Source: Chitinophaga sp. H8
Lineage (GTDB): Bacteria > Bacteroidota > Bacteroidia > Chitinophagales > Chitinophagaceae
Reading direction: 5' to 3'
Assembly (NCBI RefSeq): GCF_040567655.1
Contig: NZ_JBEXAC010000002.1
Location: 682,001-746,000 of the forward strand
Length of the DNA stretch: 64,000 nt
The translations under genes were made by a program, and so were the position numbers. Of the stretch, positions 1 through 8,025 are shown one piece after another. Under the pieces are notes generated by a model. That model saw only the letters and a program-made list of their open reading frames with translations, searched no databases and was not told where the DNA came from. Positions within the stretch are counted from its first letter, which is position 1; each line of letters opens with the position of its first letter.

Positions 1-123
1 AGGATACCGCAAAAATTACGTGTTAAAAAGAGGAGAGAAATCAGAGGAATCGGGATGAACGGCAATTATAAAATGGGAAAAAAGCACCCTGTTCCGCAGT
101 TTAAAGTGATAGCGGCAAAATAA
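1..123 (+). CDS. C-terminal fragment of an unidentified basic protein
   Basis: Frame 1 is open from the first base of the window to a TAA at 121-123, giving about 40 residues of a protein whose start lies outside the window. The tail is strongly basic (Lys/Arg-rich, ending VPQFKVIAAK) with no hydrophobic segment. I do not recognise the family. It is convergent with the next gene, and a small palindrome separates the two ends. An open frame this short can arise by chance, so the call is tentative. Confidence 0.4.
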   Translation, partial: RIPQKLRVKKRREIRGIGMNGNYKMGKKHPVPQFKVIAAK

Positions 124-151
124 TGGGGTTGATAGGTATTCCTTTCCAAAC

Positions 152-168
152 GTACTGATAATCAGTAC
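152..168. terminator. Short palindrome between convergent gene ends
   Basis: GTACTGA-TAA-TCAGTAC is a perfect 7-bp inverted repeat. It overlaps the stop codon of the minus-strand gene and lies about 30 bases after the stop of the partial plus-strand frame. No U-tract follows on either strand, so termination is only a guess from position. Confidence 0.3.
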
Positions 169-578
169 TGCAGCAAATGCGTAGAGGAAAGCGACGCATG
201 TAAATAAGGTAAAATCAGCAAGCTGTCATTGGTCATCCGGCGGGCCCTTTTCTTCATATTTACTTTTAAGGGAACAGCGGTAGCCAGTTTCCGTCTTAAG
301 ATCATTTGTTTAGTTGCCACCGGCGACATGGTCAGGTTCACGGTGGGTACCAGCTCCTGTACCTGTACAGGGTCTATTGGAACGATGGTATGCCCGTGCA
401 TCCTGATAGGTGTAAACGCTGCTGCCAGCACAGTGCCTGCTGGTGGTGTATAGCGCTCAGGAGCTGGCTGCTGATCCGTAAGCCCTGCCTGCACACCAAA
501 CATCTTCTTATCGCAAGAGTGTGCCCAGGTAATAAAACCGGCACATGCCAGGAAGGCGAAGAATGATCGCATAAACAC
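162..578 (-). CDS. Hypothetical secreted protein, end of sigma/anti-sigma gene cluster
   Basis: The 138-residue frame begins with a charged-hydrophobic signal-like segment (residues 3-20, FFAFLACAGFITWA) followed by a Cys. The lipobox is poor, so an ordinary secreted protein is as likely as a lipoprotein. The rest is Pro/Thr-rich, then basic, with no family I recognise. It starts 22 bases after the stop of the outer-membrane barrel gene on the same strand, which suggests one operon with the upstream sigma factor. The second Met (residue 3) is an alternative start. Confidence 0.5.
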   Translation of the reverse strand: MFMRSFFAFLACAGFITWAHSCDKKMFGVQAGLTDQQPAPERYTPPAGTVLAAAFTPIRMHGHTIVPIDPVQVQELVPTVNLTMSPVATKQMILRRKLATAVPLKVNMKKRARRMTNDSLLILPYLHASLSSTHLLQY

Positions 579-600
579 TATTTAGATTTGGTAATAATAA

Positions 601-1527
601 TTAAAAGCCGTTAAACCGGAACCCTATTGAAAAGGGGTATTGCTCTAATCCGTAGTCATGAAGCGGGGTCAATGCAAAATTTCCATATAGTTTAACTGGT
701 CCGTAGCCTACTTCCGTAGCAAGGCCAAAGCGCCATTTATTCAGATTAAAATCATCCGCCCGTCTCACCTTTCCCCGCTCTGCACTGATTTGTTTCGTAC
801 GGGATTTCATCAGATAACCTCCCGTCACGCCCAGGCTCAACTCAAATGAACGGCCAGGGTGGTAAGGATTAGAGTTAAAGTTCAGCATCACTGGTACGGT
901 GAGGTAAGATGCAAATAACTTATTCTTGGAAAACTCAATGGAATCCCTGACAATCTTGGTAGGATAACCCGGCTGATACGTAATATTACGTGCATACCTG
1001 TAGTTATTCATTTCCAGACCCAGCGCATATAACAAGTTAAACTTATGCTTAGCTATGTTTAACCGCTGCATAAACAACCATATATTTATATTAACAGATT
1101 TTCCGGTAATGAGTTTAAATTCCGAAGGAGTTAATGGTTCGCTGCCCTGACGGGGCGCCAGGGTATTTAACCCGATAGCGGTGTAATCATAGGCTCCCTT
1201 TTCCATGACAGTAGGACTGGAACCGCCCAGGTAGCCATTACTCTGGGTAGGATAATACGCTACATAACTAGCTCCGCTATAGTCGCTGCGGTCGATATAA
1301 TTATTAAAGCCCACATCAAATACCAGCCACTTGGTTTGCAGGTTCTTCTTCAGCTTATGGCTGGTATAGGCCGTATCGTTATAAAATTTATAACTGTTTC
1401 TGCCTTTTTCGTTCTTGCCTTTTATGATGATCAGCCCTTTGATCTGAATAGTATCAGGAGGCACCTGCGCATTTGCCCACCATCCTCCTAACATCAGTAA
1501 CATTAAGAGTAGAAATTTACGCTTCAT
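601..1527 (-). CDS. Outer-membrane beta-barrel protein (PorT-like architecture)
   Basis: The 308-residue protein has a clean Sec signal peptide (MKRKFLLLMLLMLGGWWANAQ) and then alternating polar and aromatic stretches. It ends in a terminal strand (PFSIGFRFNGF) whose last aromatic residue is typical of barrel proteins folded by the Bam complex. No enzymatic motif is visible. It follows the anti-sigma-like gene by 48 bases on the same strand and is probably part of the sigma-controlled envelope operon. The barrel fold is inferred from pattern only; a specific function cannot be given. Confidence 0.7.
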   Translation of the reverse strand: MKRKFLLLMLLMLGGWWANAQVPPDTIQIKGLIIIKGKNEKGRNSYKFYNDTAYTSHKLKKNLQTKWLVFDVGFNNYIDRSDYSGASYVAYYPTQSNGYLGGSSPTVMEKGAYDYTAIGLNTLAPRQGSEPLTPSEFKLITGKSVNINIWLFMQRLNIAKHKFNLLYALGLEMNNYRYARNITYQPGYPTKIVRDSIEFSKNKLFASYLTVPVMLNFNSNPYHPGRSFELSLGVTGGYLMKSRTKQISAERGKVRRADDFNLNKWRFGLATEVGYGPVKLYGNFALTPLHDYGLEQYPFSIGFRFNGF

Positions 1528-1575
1528 AATGATTTCCTCAATTATTTATAAATCGCAGGCCTGTGCCTGCCTGAA

Positions 1576-2676
1576 TTATCTTTTTCGCTTTGAAAATAAC
1601 TTGGCCACATTGGTTACCTTATCCAGTAACTTGCTATCACTACCGCTTACAGATGCAATCAGCTCACCCTGCACCTGAGCCGGAGCCGCTGCTGGGGGCT
1701 GTTCTACCTTTTCTGTCCGCTCAATAGGTGTTGAAGTAGCCAGCACAGGGTCTTTTACCGTATTGGCAACTGTCACATTACCTGCCTTATTTTCCTCCAG
1801 TCTGCCCTCTATCACTTCCCTGGAAGTATTCCGGGGAGGAGCTAGTTTTGCCAGCACAGGTGCCGCCTCCTGCTTTTCCGGTACAGGAACAGCCGCCGGA
1901 ATATTCGTGTTATTGGCTGCCACATCAGGTGCCGTTACCACAGGTGCAGTTGCGGGTTTTACTCCTGCTTTTTTCGCCGCCGCTCTATAAGGGGTTTCCT
2001 CCGTTTTTATGGGTGCCGGGGTTGTTTGTGCAATCGCCGGAGTTTCCGTTACGTCCAGTGCTTTGCTGTCTTCGGGGCTTACCACAATTGCCGGGGCAGG
2101 TACTGTTTGTACCATCGACGGCGTAGTGGGTGTAGTGGTAGCTATTGCAGGAGGAGGCGTGGTGGCTTTTTGATTAAACGGTACCAGCCATATGACCAGT
2201 CCCGCCACTACTGCAGCAGCTGCTCCCCACCAGATACCCGGTTGTATTTTACGGGTTTTGGCGGTATGCCGATAAAGCACTGCCTTATTCTCAAATTGCA
2301 GTGATAAATCCGGCTGCTGACGGGTAGCCTGCAACCAGGCCAGCTCCTGCCGCTTTTGTGGATGCTGCTCCAGGAAACGCTCCACCGCTGCTGCTTCTGT
2401 AGCAGTCAGCTCATGATCTACATAGCTAAGCAGGTACTCCTCATAATTATCCAGGCTTAAAGCCGAAGCACCACGGTACAGGTTGGCTTTATTATCAAAC
2501 ACCAATGCCGTATCAGGGGTTATCTTCGCGGCATTCAACAACGCCAGCTCTTCCCTGATACCTGGATTTTTTTGCATAAACAGCTCCAATGCCGCTATTT
2601 CTTCGGCATTTAGCTCTCCATCTACAAAGCTTAGCAGGTAGGATTCGTAATTTGATATGTTGATGTTAGCAGACAA
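1576..2676 (-). CDS. Membrane anti-sigma-like protein with duplicated N-terminal domain
   Basis: The 366-residue protein has two tandem copies of a roughly 60-residue module. Copy one (about residues 6-68) holds NYESYLLSFVDGELNAEE and copy two (about 75-137) holds NYEEYLLSYVDHELTATE; both end in F-[DE]-N-K-A-x-LYR. The module resembles the cytoplasmic end of Bacteroidetes anti-sigma factors but lacks the zinc-binding His/Cys set. One membrane helix follows (about 147-166, WWGAAAAVVAGLVIWLVPF). The outer part is a low-complexity Pro/Thr/Ala linker ending in a basic tail (LFSKRKR). It lies 42 bases after the ECF sigma gene, so it probably sequesters that sigma factor. The duplication is unusual. 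Confidence 0.75.
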   Translation of the reverse strand: MSANINISNYESYLLSFVDGELNAEEIAALELFMQKNPGIREELALLNAAKITPDTALVFDNKANLYRGASALSLDNYEEYLLSYVDHELTATEAAAVERFLEQHPQKRQELAWLQATRQQPDLSLQFENKAVLYRHTAKTRKIQPGIWWGAAAAVVAGLVIWLVPFNQKATTPPPAIATTTPTTPSMVQTVPAPAIVVSPEDSKALDVTETPAIAQTTPAPIKTEETPYRAAAKKAGVKPATAPVVTAPDVAANNTNIPAAVPVPEKQEAAPVLAKLAPPRNTSREVIEGRLEENKAGNVTVANTVKDPVLATSTPIERTEKVEQPPAAAPAQVQGELIASVSGSDSKLLDKVTNVAKLFSKRKR

Positions 2677-2718
2677 CTATATATAAATAAAATGAATAAT
2701 TCTTTAACTGTCAATAGA

Positions 2719-3204
2719 TTAGATTACATTTTCCATTTTAATCAGGTAATTTTTAAGATGGATCCTCGCACGGTGCAGATAAACTTTTACCTGCGAGGGG
2801 TTTAATTCCATAATCTCTCCAATTTCCTCATAACTATATCCTTCATAATCTTTCAGCATAATCAGGGAACGCTGTACCTCACTTAACCGGCTCAGTGCCT
2901 TTTCTATCACTTCCCTGGCATTGTGTACCCGGTGTTCAGACACTTTCACTTCCTCTTTGAAATTCTCCACCAGGGTAATCCGCTTTACCTTACGCACATG
3001 GTCGATCATATTGTTGTACGCAACCGTAAACAGGTATGACTTGGCCTTTTCAAAAGGCACATCCTGACAGTGCTTCCACAATATTTCGAACGCATTCTGT
3101 ACAACATCCCTGGCGTCTTCTGTGTGTTCCAGGTTCTTCACTATAAAACGGAAGAGATTGTCTGAGTACAGATCCACGCATTTATTATACTCCTTATCCG
3201 TCAT
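2719..3204 (-). CDS. ECF-type RNA polymerase sigma factor
   Basis: The protein directs RNA polymerase to a small regulon, probably under control of the membrane protein encoded next. Region 2 is visible as DNLFRFIVKNLEHTEDARDV followed by the aromatic-rich melting segment. Region 4 contains the helix-turn-helix YSYEEIGEIMELNPSQVKVY. I chose the ATG at 3204 (MTDKEYNK, 161 residues) because sigma region 2 begins right after it. An upstream GTG at 3273 would add 23 residues with no family resemblance. The next gene starts 42 bases downstream. The sigma-70 family call is firm; the signal is unknown. Confidence 0.9.
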   Translation of the reverse strand: MTDKEYNKCVDLYSDNLFRFIVKNLEHTEDARDVVQNAFEILWKHCQDVPFEKAKSYLFTVAYNNMIDHVRKVKRITLVENFKEEVKVSEHRVHNAREVIEKALSRLSEVQRSLIMLKDYEGYSYEEIGEIMELNPSQVKVYLHRARIHLKNYLIKMENVI

Positions 3205-3570
3205 CCGGTGCTGCGGGATTTTAGTGCTAAGTTCCGACAAATAATTAAATCCAGACTTCCATGAACCGACCACTCCTTCTATCCGGCATTATTAAAAGTT
3301 AGCATCTGATATGGCACTCCACAACACCTTATATATATTCTGGCCAATGCAATAATTCACTTTTAATTGATAGTCAACCTTTTGTACATTTCCTCCCTGC
3401 TTCATCGTCCTATAAAGGTAGACCTTCAGTTTCCCACTACATGGAATTTAATTTGTATGATAGTATTATGACGCAGAGCGGCTCCTAAATGTTACATCCT
3501 GGTAAAACTTTTTCATGATCCGGCATTCCCTGCACGGCGGGTGTGTTAAAGCCGTTACATTTATTCCTTA
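3205..3570. other. Divergent intergenic region, sigma factor / kbl
   Basis: About 370 bases lie between the divergent sigma-factor and kbl starts. The stretch is AT-rich in its middle and holds no convincing gene, tRNA or hairpin. Both promoters must lie here or just beside it; only the kbl -7 element could be recognised. Confidence 0.5.
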
Positions 3571-3578
3571 TAACTTTG
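3571..3578 (+). promoter_or_regulatory. Promoter -7 element for kbl
   Basis: TAACTTTG matches the Bacteroidetes TAnnTTTG -7 consensus 35 bases before the kbl ATG. No good TTTG -33 element is present at the usual 19-21 base spacing. Confidence 0.5.
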
Positions 3579-3612
3579 GGATCATTGTTTTTACTAAATC
3601 TTGCTTAATCAT

Positions 3613-4800
3613 ATGAACCAACAATTTATTACCCGCCTGCAGCAGGAACTGGACGAAATCAGCAACGCTGGTTTATACAAAAGAGAGCGTATTATCACCT
3701 CCGAACAAGGGGCTGAAATACAGGTGGGCGGGCAAACCGTGATTAATTTCTGTGCAAATAACTATCTCGGACTCTCCTCCCATTCCGCAGTGGTAGCAGC
3801 GGCCAAAGAGGCCATAGATACGCATGGATACGGAATGAGCAGTGTGCGTTTCATTTGTGGCACCCAGGATATTCACCGGGAACTGGAACAAAAAATCGCC
3901 CAATTCCTGGGGATGGAGGACACGATTTTATATGTAGCTGCCTTTGACGCCAATGGAGGAGTATTTGAACCACTATTCGGCGAGCAGGACGCGATTATAT
4001 CTGATGCCCTGAATCATGCTTCTATCATAGATGGGGTACGCCTGTGCAAGGCGCAACGCTACCGCTATGAACATAATAATATGGCCGACCTGGAAGCCAA
4101 ACTGCAGGAATCACAGGGCGCCCGTAGCCGGATTATCGTTACAGACGGCTCTTTTAGCATGGATGGTACCATTGCACAGCTGGACAAAATCTGTGATCTG
4201 GCAGATAAATACAATGCGATCGTAATGTCTGATGAAAGCCACTCTTCCGGCTTTTTGGGCAAAACAGGCCGGGGTACCCATGAATACAGAAACGTGATGG
4301 GCCGCGTGGATATCATTACCGGCACCCTGGGCAAAGCGCTGGGTGGCGCCTCCGGTGGTTTTACCAGCGGGCCTAAAGCCGTAATCGATATCTTACGCCA
4401 GCGCAGCCGGCCTTACCTGTTCTCCAACTCCGTAGCCCCCAGCATTGTAGGTGCTTCTATTGCCGTACTGGATATGCTGAGCGAAACTACCCAGCTGCGC
4501 GACAAACTGGAGTACAATACCAGGTACTTCCGTACTAAAATGACGGAAGCAGGCTTTGATATTAAACCCGGAGATCATCCCATCGTTCCGGTAATGCTGT
4601 ATGATGCCGCCCTCAGCCAGCAATTTGCCGACAAACTGCTGCTGGAAGGTATCTATGTGATCGGGTTCTTTTTCCCGGTAGTACCGAAAGGACAAGCACG
4701 TATCAGGGTACAGCTCAGTGCTGCTCATGAACAAGCACACCTGGACAAGGCCATTACCGCTTTTACCAAAGTAGGTAAGGAACTGGGCGTGATAAAGTAG
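3613..4800 (+). CDS. kbl: Glycine C-acetyltransferase (2-amino-3-ketobutyrate CoA ligase)
   Basis: This PLP enzyme cleaves 2-amino-3-oxobutyrate with CoA to glycine and acetyl-CoA in threonine breakdown. The 395-residue product aligns from memory along its whole length with E. coli Kbl: [32 protein letters not shown] and the Schiff-base lysine K241 in GTLGKALGG. The PLP-ring segment reads DESHSSG where E. coli has DDSHAVG. The C-terminal [17 protein letters not shown] distinguishes Kbl from serine palmitoyltransferase and AONS relatives. The ATG at 3613 is preferred over a TTG four codons upstream. No threonine dehydrogenase gene is adjacent. Confidence 0.95.
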   Translation: MNQQFITRLQQELDEISNAGLYKRERIITSEQGAEIQVGGQTVINFCANNYLGLSSHSAVVAAAKEAIDTHGYGMSSVRFICGTQDIHRELEQKIAQFLGMEDTILYVAAFDANGGVFEPLFGEQDAIISDALNHASIIDGVRLCKAQRYRYEHNNMADLEAKLQESQGARSRIIVTDGSFSMDGTIAQLDKICDLADKYNAIVMSDESHSSGFLGKTGRGTHEYRNVMGRVDIITGTLGKALGGASGGFTSGPKAVIDILRQRSRPYLFSNSVAPSIVGASIAVLDMLSETTQLRDKLEYNTRYFRTKMTEAGFDIKPGDHPIVPVMLYDAALSQQFADKLLLEGIYVIGFFFPVVPKGQARIRVQLSAAHEQAHLDKAITAFTKVGKELGVIK

Positions 4801-4820
4801 CGGTTCCATCGTAATTGTAT

Positions 4821-4828
4821 TACTTTTG
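4821..4828 (+). promoter_or_regulatory. Promoter -7 element for the class D beta-lactamase
   Basis: TACTTTTG matches TAnnTTTG and lies in the 48-base gap after kbl, 20 bases before the beta-lactamase ATG. The gene can therefore be transcribed on its own with a short leader. Confidence 0.5.
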
Positions 4829-4848
4829 CATCCACAAAATGAAATGCG

Positions 4849-5652
4849 ATGAAACGACTTGGCTGGATGTCTTTGGCAATAGGCTTATTCCTGGTAGCCT
4901 GTGCGCCCAATAACGTAAAGGTGGAAAAATCCTGGGAAAAATACTTTACCCAATACAAGGTGGAAGGATGCTTTATGCTGTATAATAACGGACAAGGCGA
5001 ATTCAAAGTGTATAATATTGACCGGGCCAAAGAACGTTTTTTACCTGCTTCTACCTTTAAAATATTCAATTCCCTGGTAGGACTGGAAACAGGTATCATT
5101 AAAGATACAGGCATGGTTATTCCCTGGGATGGCGTAACCCGCGAAATCCCAGCCTGGAACCAGGACCTGAGCATGCAACAGGCTTTCAAAGTATCATCCG
5201 TACCCTATTACCAGGAAGTGGCCCGCCGTATTGGCAAACCTACCATGCAAATCTGGTTGGATTCCGTAAAATATGGCAATGCTAAAATCAGCAAAATAGA
5301 TACCTTCTGGCTCGATAATACCCTGCAAATATCCCCTGATGAAGAACTGGGATTCGTTAAAAAACTGTATTTCGACCAGCTCCCTTTTCATAAATCTACT
5401 ATGAAAAGAGTGCGTGATGTGATGCTGATGGAAAAAACACCCCAATACGAACTGCACTATAAAACAGGACTGGGTATTGCCGGTGCCAAACGGATTGGCT
5501 GGATAGTGGGTTGGATTGAAGAAAACAGACACCCTACTTTCTTTGTGCTGAATATAGAAACGGAAGATAAAACCCTCGATATGACGAAAGCCCGTATAGA
5601 TATGCTGAAAGACATTCTGAAAGAGGCCGGATACTTTGAAGGCAGAAAGTAA
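4849..5652 (+). CDS. Class D (OXA-type) beta-lactamase
   Basis: This is a serine hydrolase that opens beta-lactam rings, acting in the periplasm or on the membrane. All class D motifs are present: S68-T-F-K71 (nucleophile and the lysine that is carbamylated in this family), S116-S-V, Y142-G-N and K205-T-G. The family pattern FWL...ISPDEELGFVKKLY is also clear. The N-terminus (FLVACAP) looks like a lipoprotein signal with Cys at residue 18. Length (267) is normal for OXA enzymes. Base composition resembles its neighbours and no mobile element is near, so it looks intrinsic rather than acquired. Substrate spectrum cannot be read from the sequence. Confidence 0.92.
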   Translation: MKRLGWMSLAIGLFLVACAPNNVKVEKSWEKYFTQYKVEGCFMLYNNGQGEFKVYNIDRAKERFLPASTFKIFNSLVGLETGIIKDTGMVIPWDGVTREIPAWNQDLSMQQAFKVSSVPYYQEVARRIGKPTMQIWLDSVKYGNAKISKIDTFWLDNTLQISPDEELGFVKKLYFDQLPFHKSTMKRVRDVMLMEKTPQYELHYKTGLGIAGAKRIGWIVGWIEENRHPTFFVLNIETEDKTLDMTKARIDMLKDILKEAGYFEGRK

Positions 5653-5686
5653 AAGCACAAACAATATATTATAACTACTTTATAAT

Positions 5687-5716
5687 AAAAGCCTGGAATC
5701 ATCTTCCAGGCTTTTT
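5687..5716 (+). terminator. Intrinsic terminator of the beta-lactamase gene
   Basis: AAAAGCCTGGAA-TCATC-TTCCAGGCTTTTT is a 12-bp stem followed by T5, 35 bases after the stop codon. Confidence 0.85.
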
Positions 5717-5809
5717 CATTGCGTTATACAGTACAAAATATACACCACATTACAAACAATCAAACAAGTACTATACCTCAAAACATACTTTCAAGGCACT
5801 TTCCTCCCT

Positions 5810-5881
5810 ACCTTAAAGCATGGTTAAAGCATAGTTAAAGCATAGATAGAGTATGAATAGAGCATAAAAGGCTATAAACAG
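5810..5881. repeat. 11-nt periodic intergenic array, short copy
   Basis: After CCTACCTTAA the unit AGCATGGTTAA / AGCATAGTTAA / AGCATAGATAG / AGTATGAATAG / AGCATAAAAGG recurs with exact 11-base spacing. The same order of units occurs at 38374-38456 with one extra AGCATAGTTAA. The array contains stop codons in all frames and is not coding. It sits between the beta-lactamase terminator and batB. Confidence 0.8.
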
Positions 5882-5960
5882 GGTAAGGCAAAAGTGCCTG
5901 TGAGGCAAAATTACCTCACATGGACAATCATTATTCAAAAGCCAATCATCCACTGCATTA

Positions 5961-5998
5961 AGCTAAAAGCTAATGGCTAATAGCTAACTGCTATTTTT
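5961..5998. repeat. GCTAATAGC-type intergenic repeat, copy 1
   Basis: AGCTAAAAGCTAATGGCTAA continues into TAGCTAACTGCTATTTTT. Near-identical sequence follows the large 11-nt array at 38515-38551, so the two repeat types travel together. Related forms occur at 43230-43363 and 49363-49433. Confidence 0.7.
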
Positions 5999-6124
5999 AC
6001 AGCTTTGTTAAAATCCTGCTGCCGGGCTTGTAATGCCTGACAAAAAAATTATTTTTGATATTGGCACCTATACGTCATTGATTAGTATATTGTGCGCTTT
6101 GATTCAGGATTTTAGGAATTTAGC

Positions 6125-7144
6125 ATGTTAAGATTTCAGCATAGTGAATATTTATGGGCCCTAACCCTACTGCTGGTATTACAGCTGGCATTTATAGGGG
6201 TTTCCTGGTGGAAACGCCGTTCTATTCGTAAACTGGGGGATCCTGCACTGGTAGAAAAATTGTTTTCCGGCTACTCCCGTCGCTTATTTGTATTAAAGTT
6301 CCTGCTCATTTTCATCGCTTTCTTTTTTGGGGTGATAGGTCTTGCCAATCTGCAAAAGGGCAGCCGCATGGAAAAGATTACCCGCAAAGGGGTAGATGTA
6401 ATGATTGCGTTGGACGTAAGTAAAAGTATGCTGGCTTCGGATGTGCAACCGGATCGTCTTACGCGCGCTAAACAATTGATCAGCAAGCTGATAGATAAGC
6501 TGGATAATGACCGGGTAGGCCTCGTGGTATTTGCAGGCAACGCCTACCTCCAGATGCCGCTGACGGTAGACTATTCAGCAGCAAAGATGTATCTCAGCAC
6601 CGTTTCTCCGGATATGATCCCTACACAGGGTACCGCTATAGGACAGGCTATTCAAACCAGTGATGATGCGTTTAACAAAAAGGAACGCAAACATAAATCG
6701 CTGATCATCATTTCCGATGGGGAAGATCATGACGAAACCGCTTTGCAAAGAACCAAAGCTGCTTTTGATAATGGGGTGGTGGTAAATACAATCGGTATCG
6801 GTTCTCCTACCGGTTCTCCCCTTCCTGATCCTGAAACCGGCGGCTATAAAAAGGACCGCAGCGGCAATACCGTGATTTCCAAACTCAATGAACAGGAATT
6901 AAAATCCATTGCATCTGCCGGTAAAGGGCTGTATGAACACCTGGATAACAATACAGACGACGTGGTCAATACACTGGTGACCAAAATAGACAGCATGGAG
7001 CAAAAGGAGTTTGGAGAAAACGTATTTACTGACTATAACAGCTATTTCCAGTATTTCCTGGCAATATGCCTGGCCTTGGTTTTAATAGAGTTTTTTATTC
7101 CGGAAGTGCGCCGGCCACGTCACGTGGTGGCGCCAGAGGCATAA
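6125..7144 (+). CDS. batB: BatB-like von Willebrand factor A membrane protein
   Basis: The 339-residue protein has membrane helices near residues 8-27 and 56-76, a vWA domain from about residue 88 to 285, and a final helix near 303-325. The metal-ion-dependent adhesion site is complete: DVSKS (near residue 96), the Thr in TQGTAIGQ and the Asp in ISDGEDHD. This is the layout of BatA/BatB proteins of the Bacteroidetes aerotolerance operons. The next gene encodes a TPR protein matching BatC. BatA, BatD and the MoxR ATPase are not next to it, so this is only part of the usual operon. The biochemical role of Bat proteins is not settled. Confidence 0.85.
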   Translation: MLRFQHSEYLWALTLLLVLQLAFIGVSWWKRRSIRKLGDPALVEKLFSGYSRRLFVLKFLLIFIAFFFGVIGLANLQKGSRMEKITRKGVDVMIALDVSKSMLASDVQPDRLTRAKQLISKLIDKLDNDRVGLVVFAGNAYLQMPLTVDYSAAKMYLSTVSPDMIPTQGTAIGQAIQTSDDAFNKKERKHKSLIIISDGEDHDETALQRTKAAFDNGVVVNTIGIGSPTGSPLPDPETGGYKKDRSGNTVISKLNEQELKSIASAGKGLYEHLDNNTDDVVNTLVTKIDSMEQKEFGENVFTDYNSYFQYFLAICLALVLIEFFIPEVRRPRHVVAPEA

Positions 7145-7157
7145 ATCTTAGTTACGC

Positions 7158-7958
7158 ATGAAAGTATTTCGTATAAAATATTGTTTGGTGGTGGCAGGTA
7201 TCCTGCTTGGTACAGGTGCTTTTGCGCAAAATGGTAGTAATAAGTACATCCGTAAAGGAAATGACCTGTATAAAAAACAACAGTTCACCGATGCGGAAGC
7301 CTTCTATAAAAAAGCACTGGAGCAAAACAGCACCTCTGCAGAAGGTAGCTACAACCTGGGCAACTCCCTCTATCAGCAAAAGCGGTACGACGATGCCCGT
7401 ACCCAGTATGCCAACAGCCTGAAACTGGCTAAAAAGAACGAAACCAAAAGTGATGCCGACTACAATATTGGCAACACCTTCATGGAAGGAAAGAAATGGG
7501 AAGAGAGCATTAAATCATATAAACAGGCACTGAAAATAAATCCTGCCGACGAAGATGCCCGCTATAACCTGGCCTATGCACAGGAAATGCTCAAAAAGCA
7601 AAACCAGGATAACAAAGACAATAAGGACAACAAGGATAAGAATAAAGACAAAAACAAAGACAAGAACAAGGATCAGGATAAAAAAGACCAGGACAAAGAC
7701 AAAGATAAAAACAAGGATAAGGACAAGCAGGATCAGGACAAAAAAGACCAGGATAATAAAGACAAACAGGATCAGGATAAAGATAAGGACCAGGACCAGA
7801 AAGATCAGGAAGATCAAAAGCCTAAACCCATGCCCAGCAAGCTAAACAAGCAGGAAGCAGAACGGTTGTTACAGGCATTATCACAGGAAGAAAAGAAACT
7901 ACAGGATAAAGTAAAGAAAACTAAAGGCAATCCTGTACCAGTAGAGAAAGATTGGTAG
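7158..7958 (+). CDS. batC: BatC-like TPR protein with K/D/N/Q-only low-complexity tract
   Basis: The 266-residue protein starts with a Sec signal (ending GAFAQN) and holds three to four TPR repeats between about residues 28 and 147 (for example SYNLGNSLYQQKRYDDA and DYNIGNTFMEGKKWEES). From about residue 150 to 222 it consists almost only of Lys, Asp, Asn and Gln in short repeats. A conserved-looking C-terminal segment follows (KLNKQEAERLLQALSQEE), which is common in BatC/BatE-like proteins. The gene begins 13 bases after batB, so the two are co-transcribed and the products probably act together at the inner membrane and periplasm. Confidence 0.85.
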   Translation: MKVFRIKYCLVVAGILLGTGAFAQNGSNKYIRKGNDLYKKQQFTDAEAFYKKALEQNSTSAEGSYNLGNSLYQQKRYDDARTQYANSLKLAKKNETKSDADYNIGNTFMEGKKWEESIKSYKQALKINPADEDARYNLAYAQEMLKKQNQDNKDNKDNKDKNKDKNKDKNKDQDKKDQDKDKDKNKDKDKQDQDKKDQDNKDKQDQDKDKDQDQKDQEDQKPKPMPSKLNKQEAERLLQALSQEEKKLQDKVKKTKGNPVPVEKDW

Positions 7959-7980
7959 ACTTACTTTACTTCCTGAAATA

Positions 7981-8025
7981 AAAAGTATAGGCAAATCTGT
8001 TAGTAGATTTGCCTATACTTTTTTT
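7981..8025. terminator. Bidirectional terminator between batC and the mepB-like gene
   Basis: AAAAGTATAGGCAAATCT pairs perfectly with AGATTTGCCTATACTTTT around a 6-base loop, with T-runs on both strands. It overlaps the stop codon of the minus-strand gene at 8013. Confidence 0.9.

Noticed and set aside
5961..5998. Repeat-rich region as an insertion-sequence end
   Set aside because: No transposase gene, no target-site duplication and no long terminal inverted repeat accompany it in this window.
7515..7817. A 100-codon minus-strand frame of Ile/Leu/Val/Phe that looks like a membrane protein
   Set aside because: It is the complement of the Lys/Asp-rich repeat of batC; the hydrophobic look is a by-product of reading that repeat backwards.
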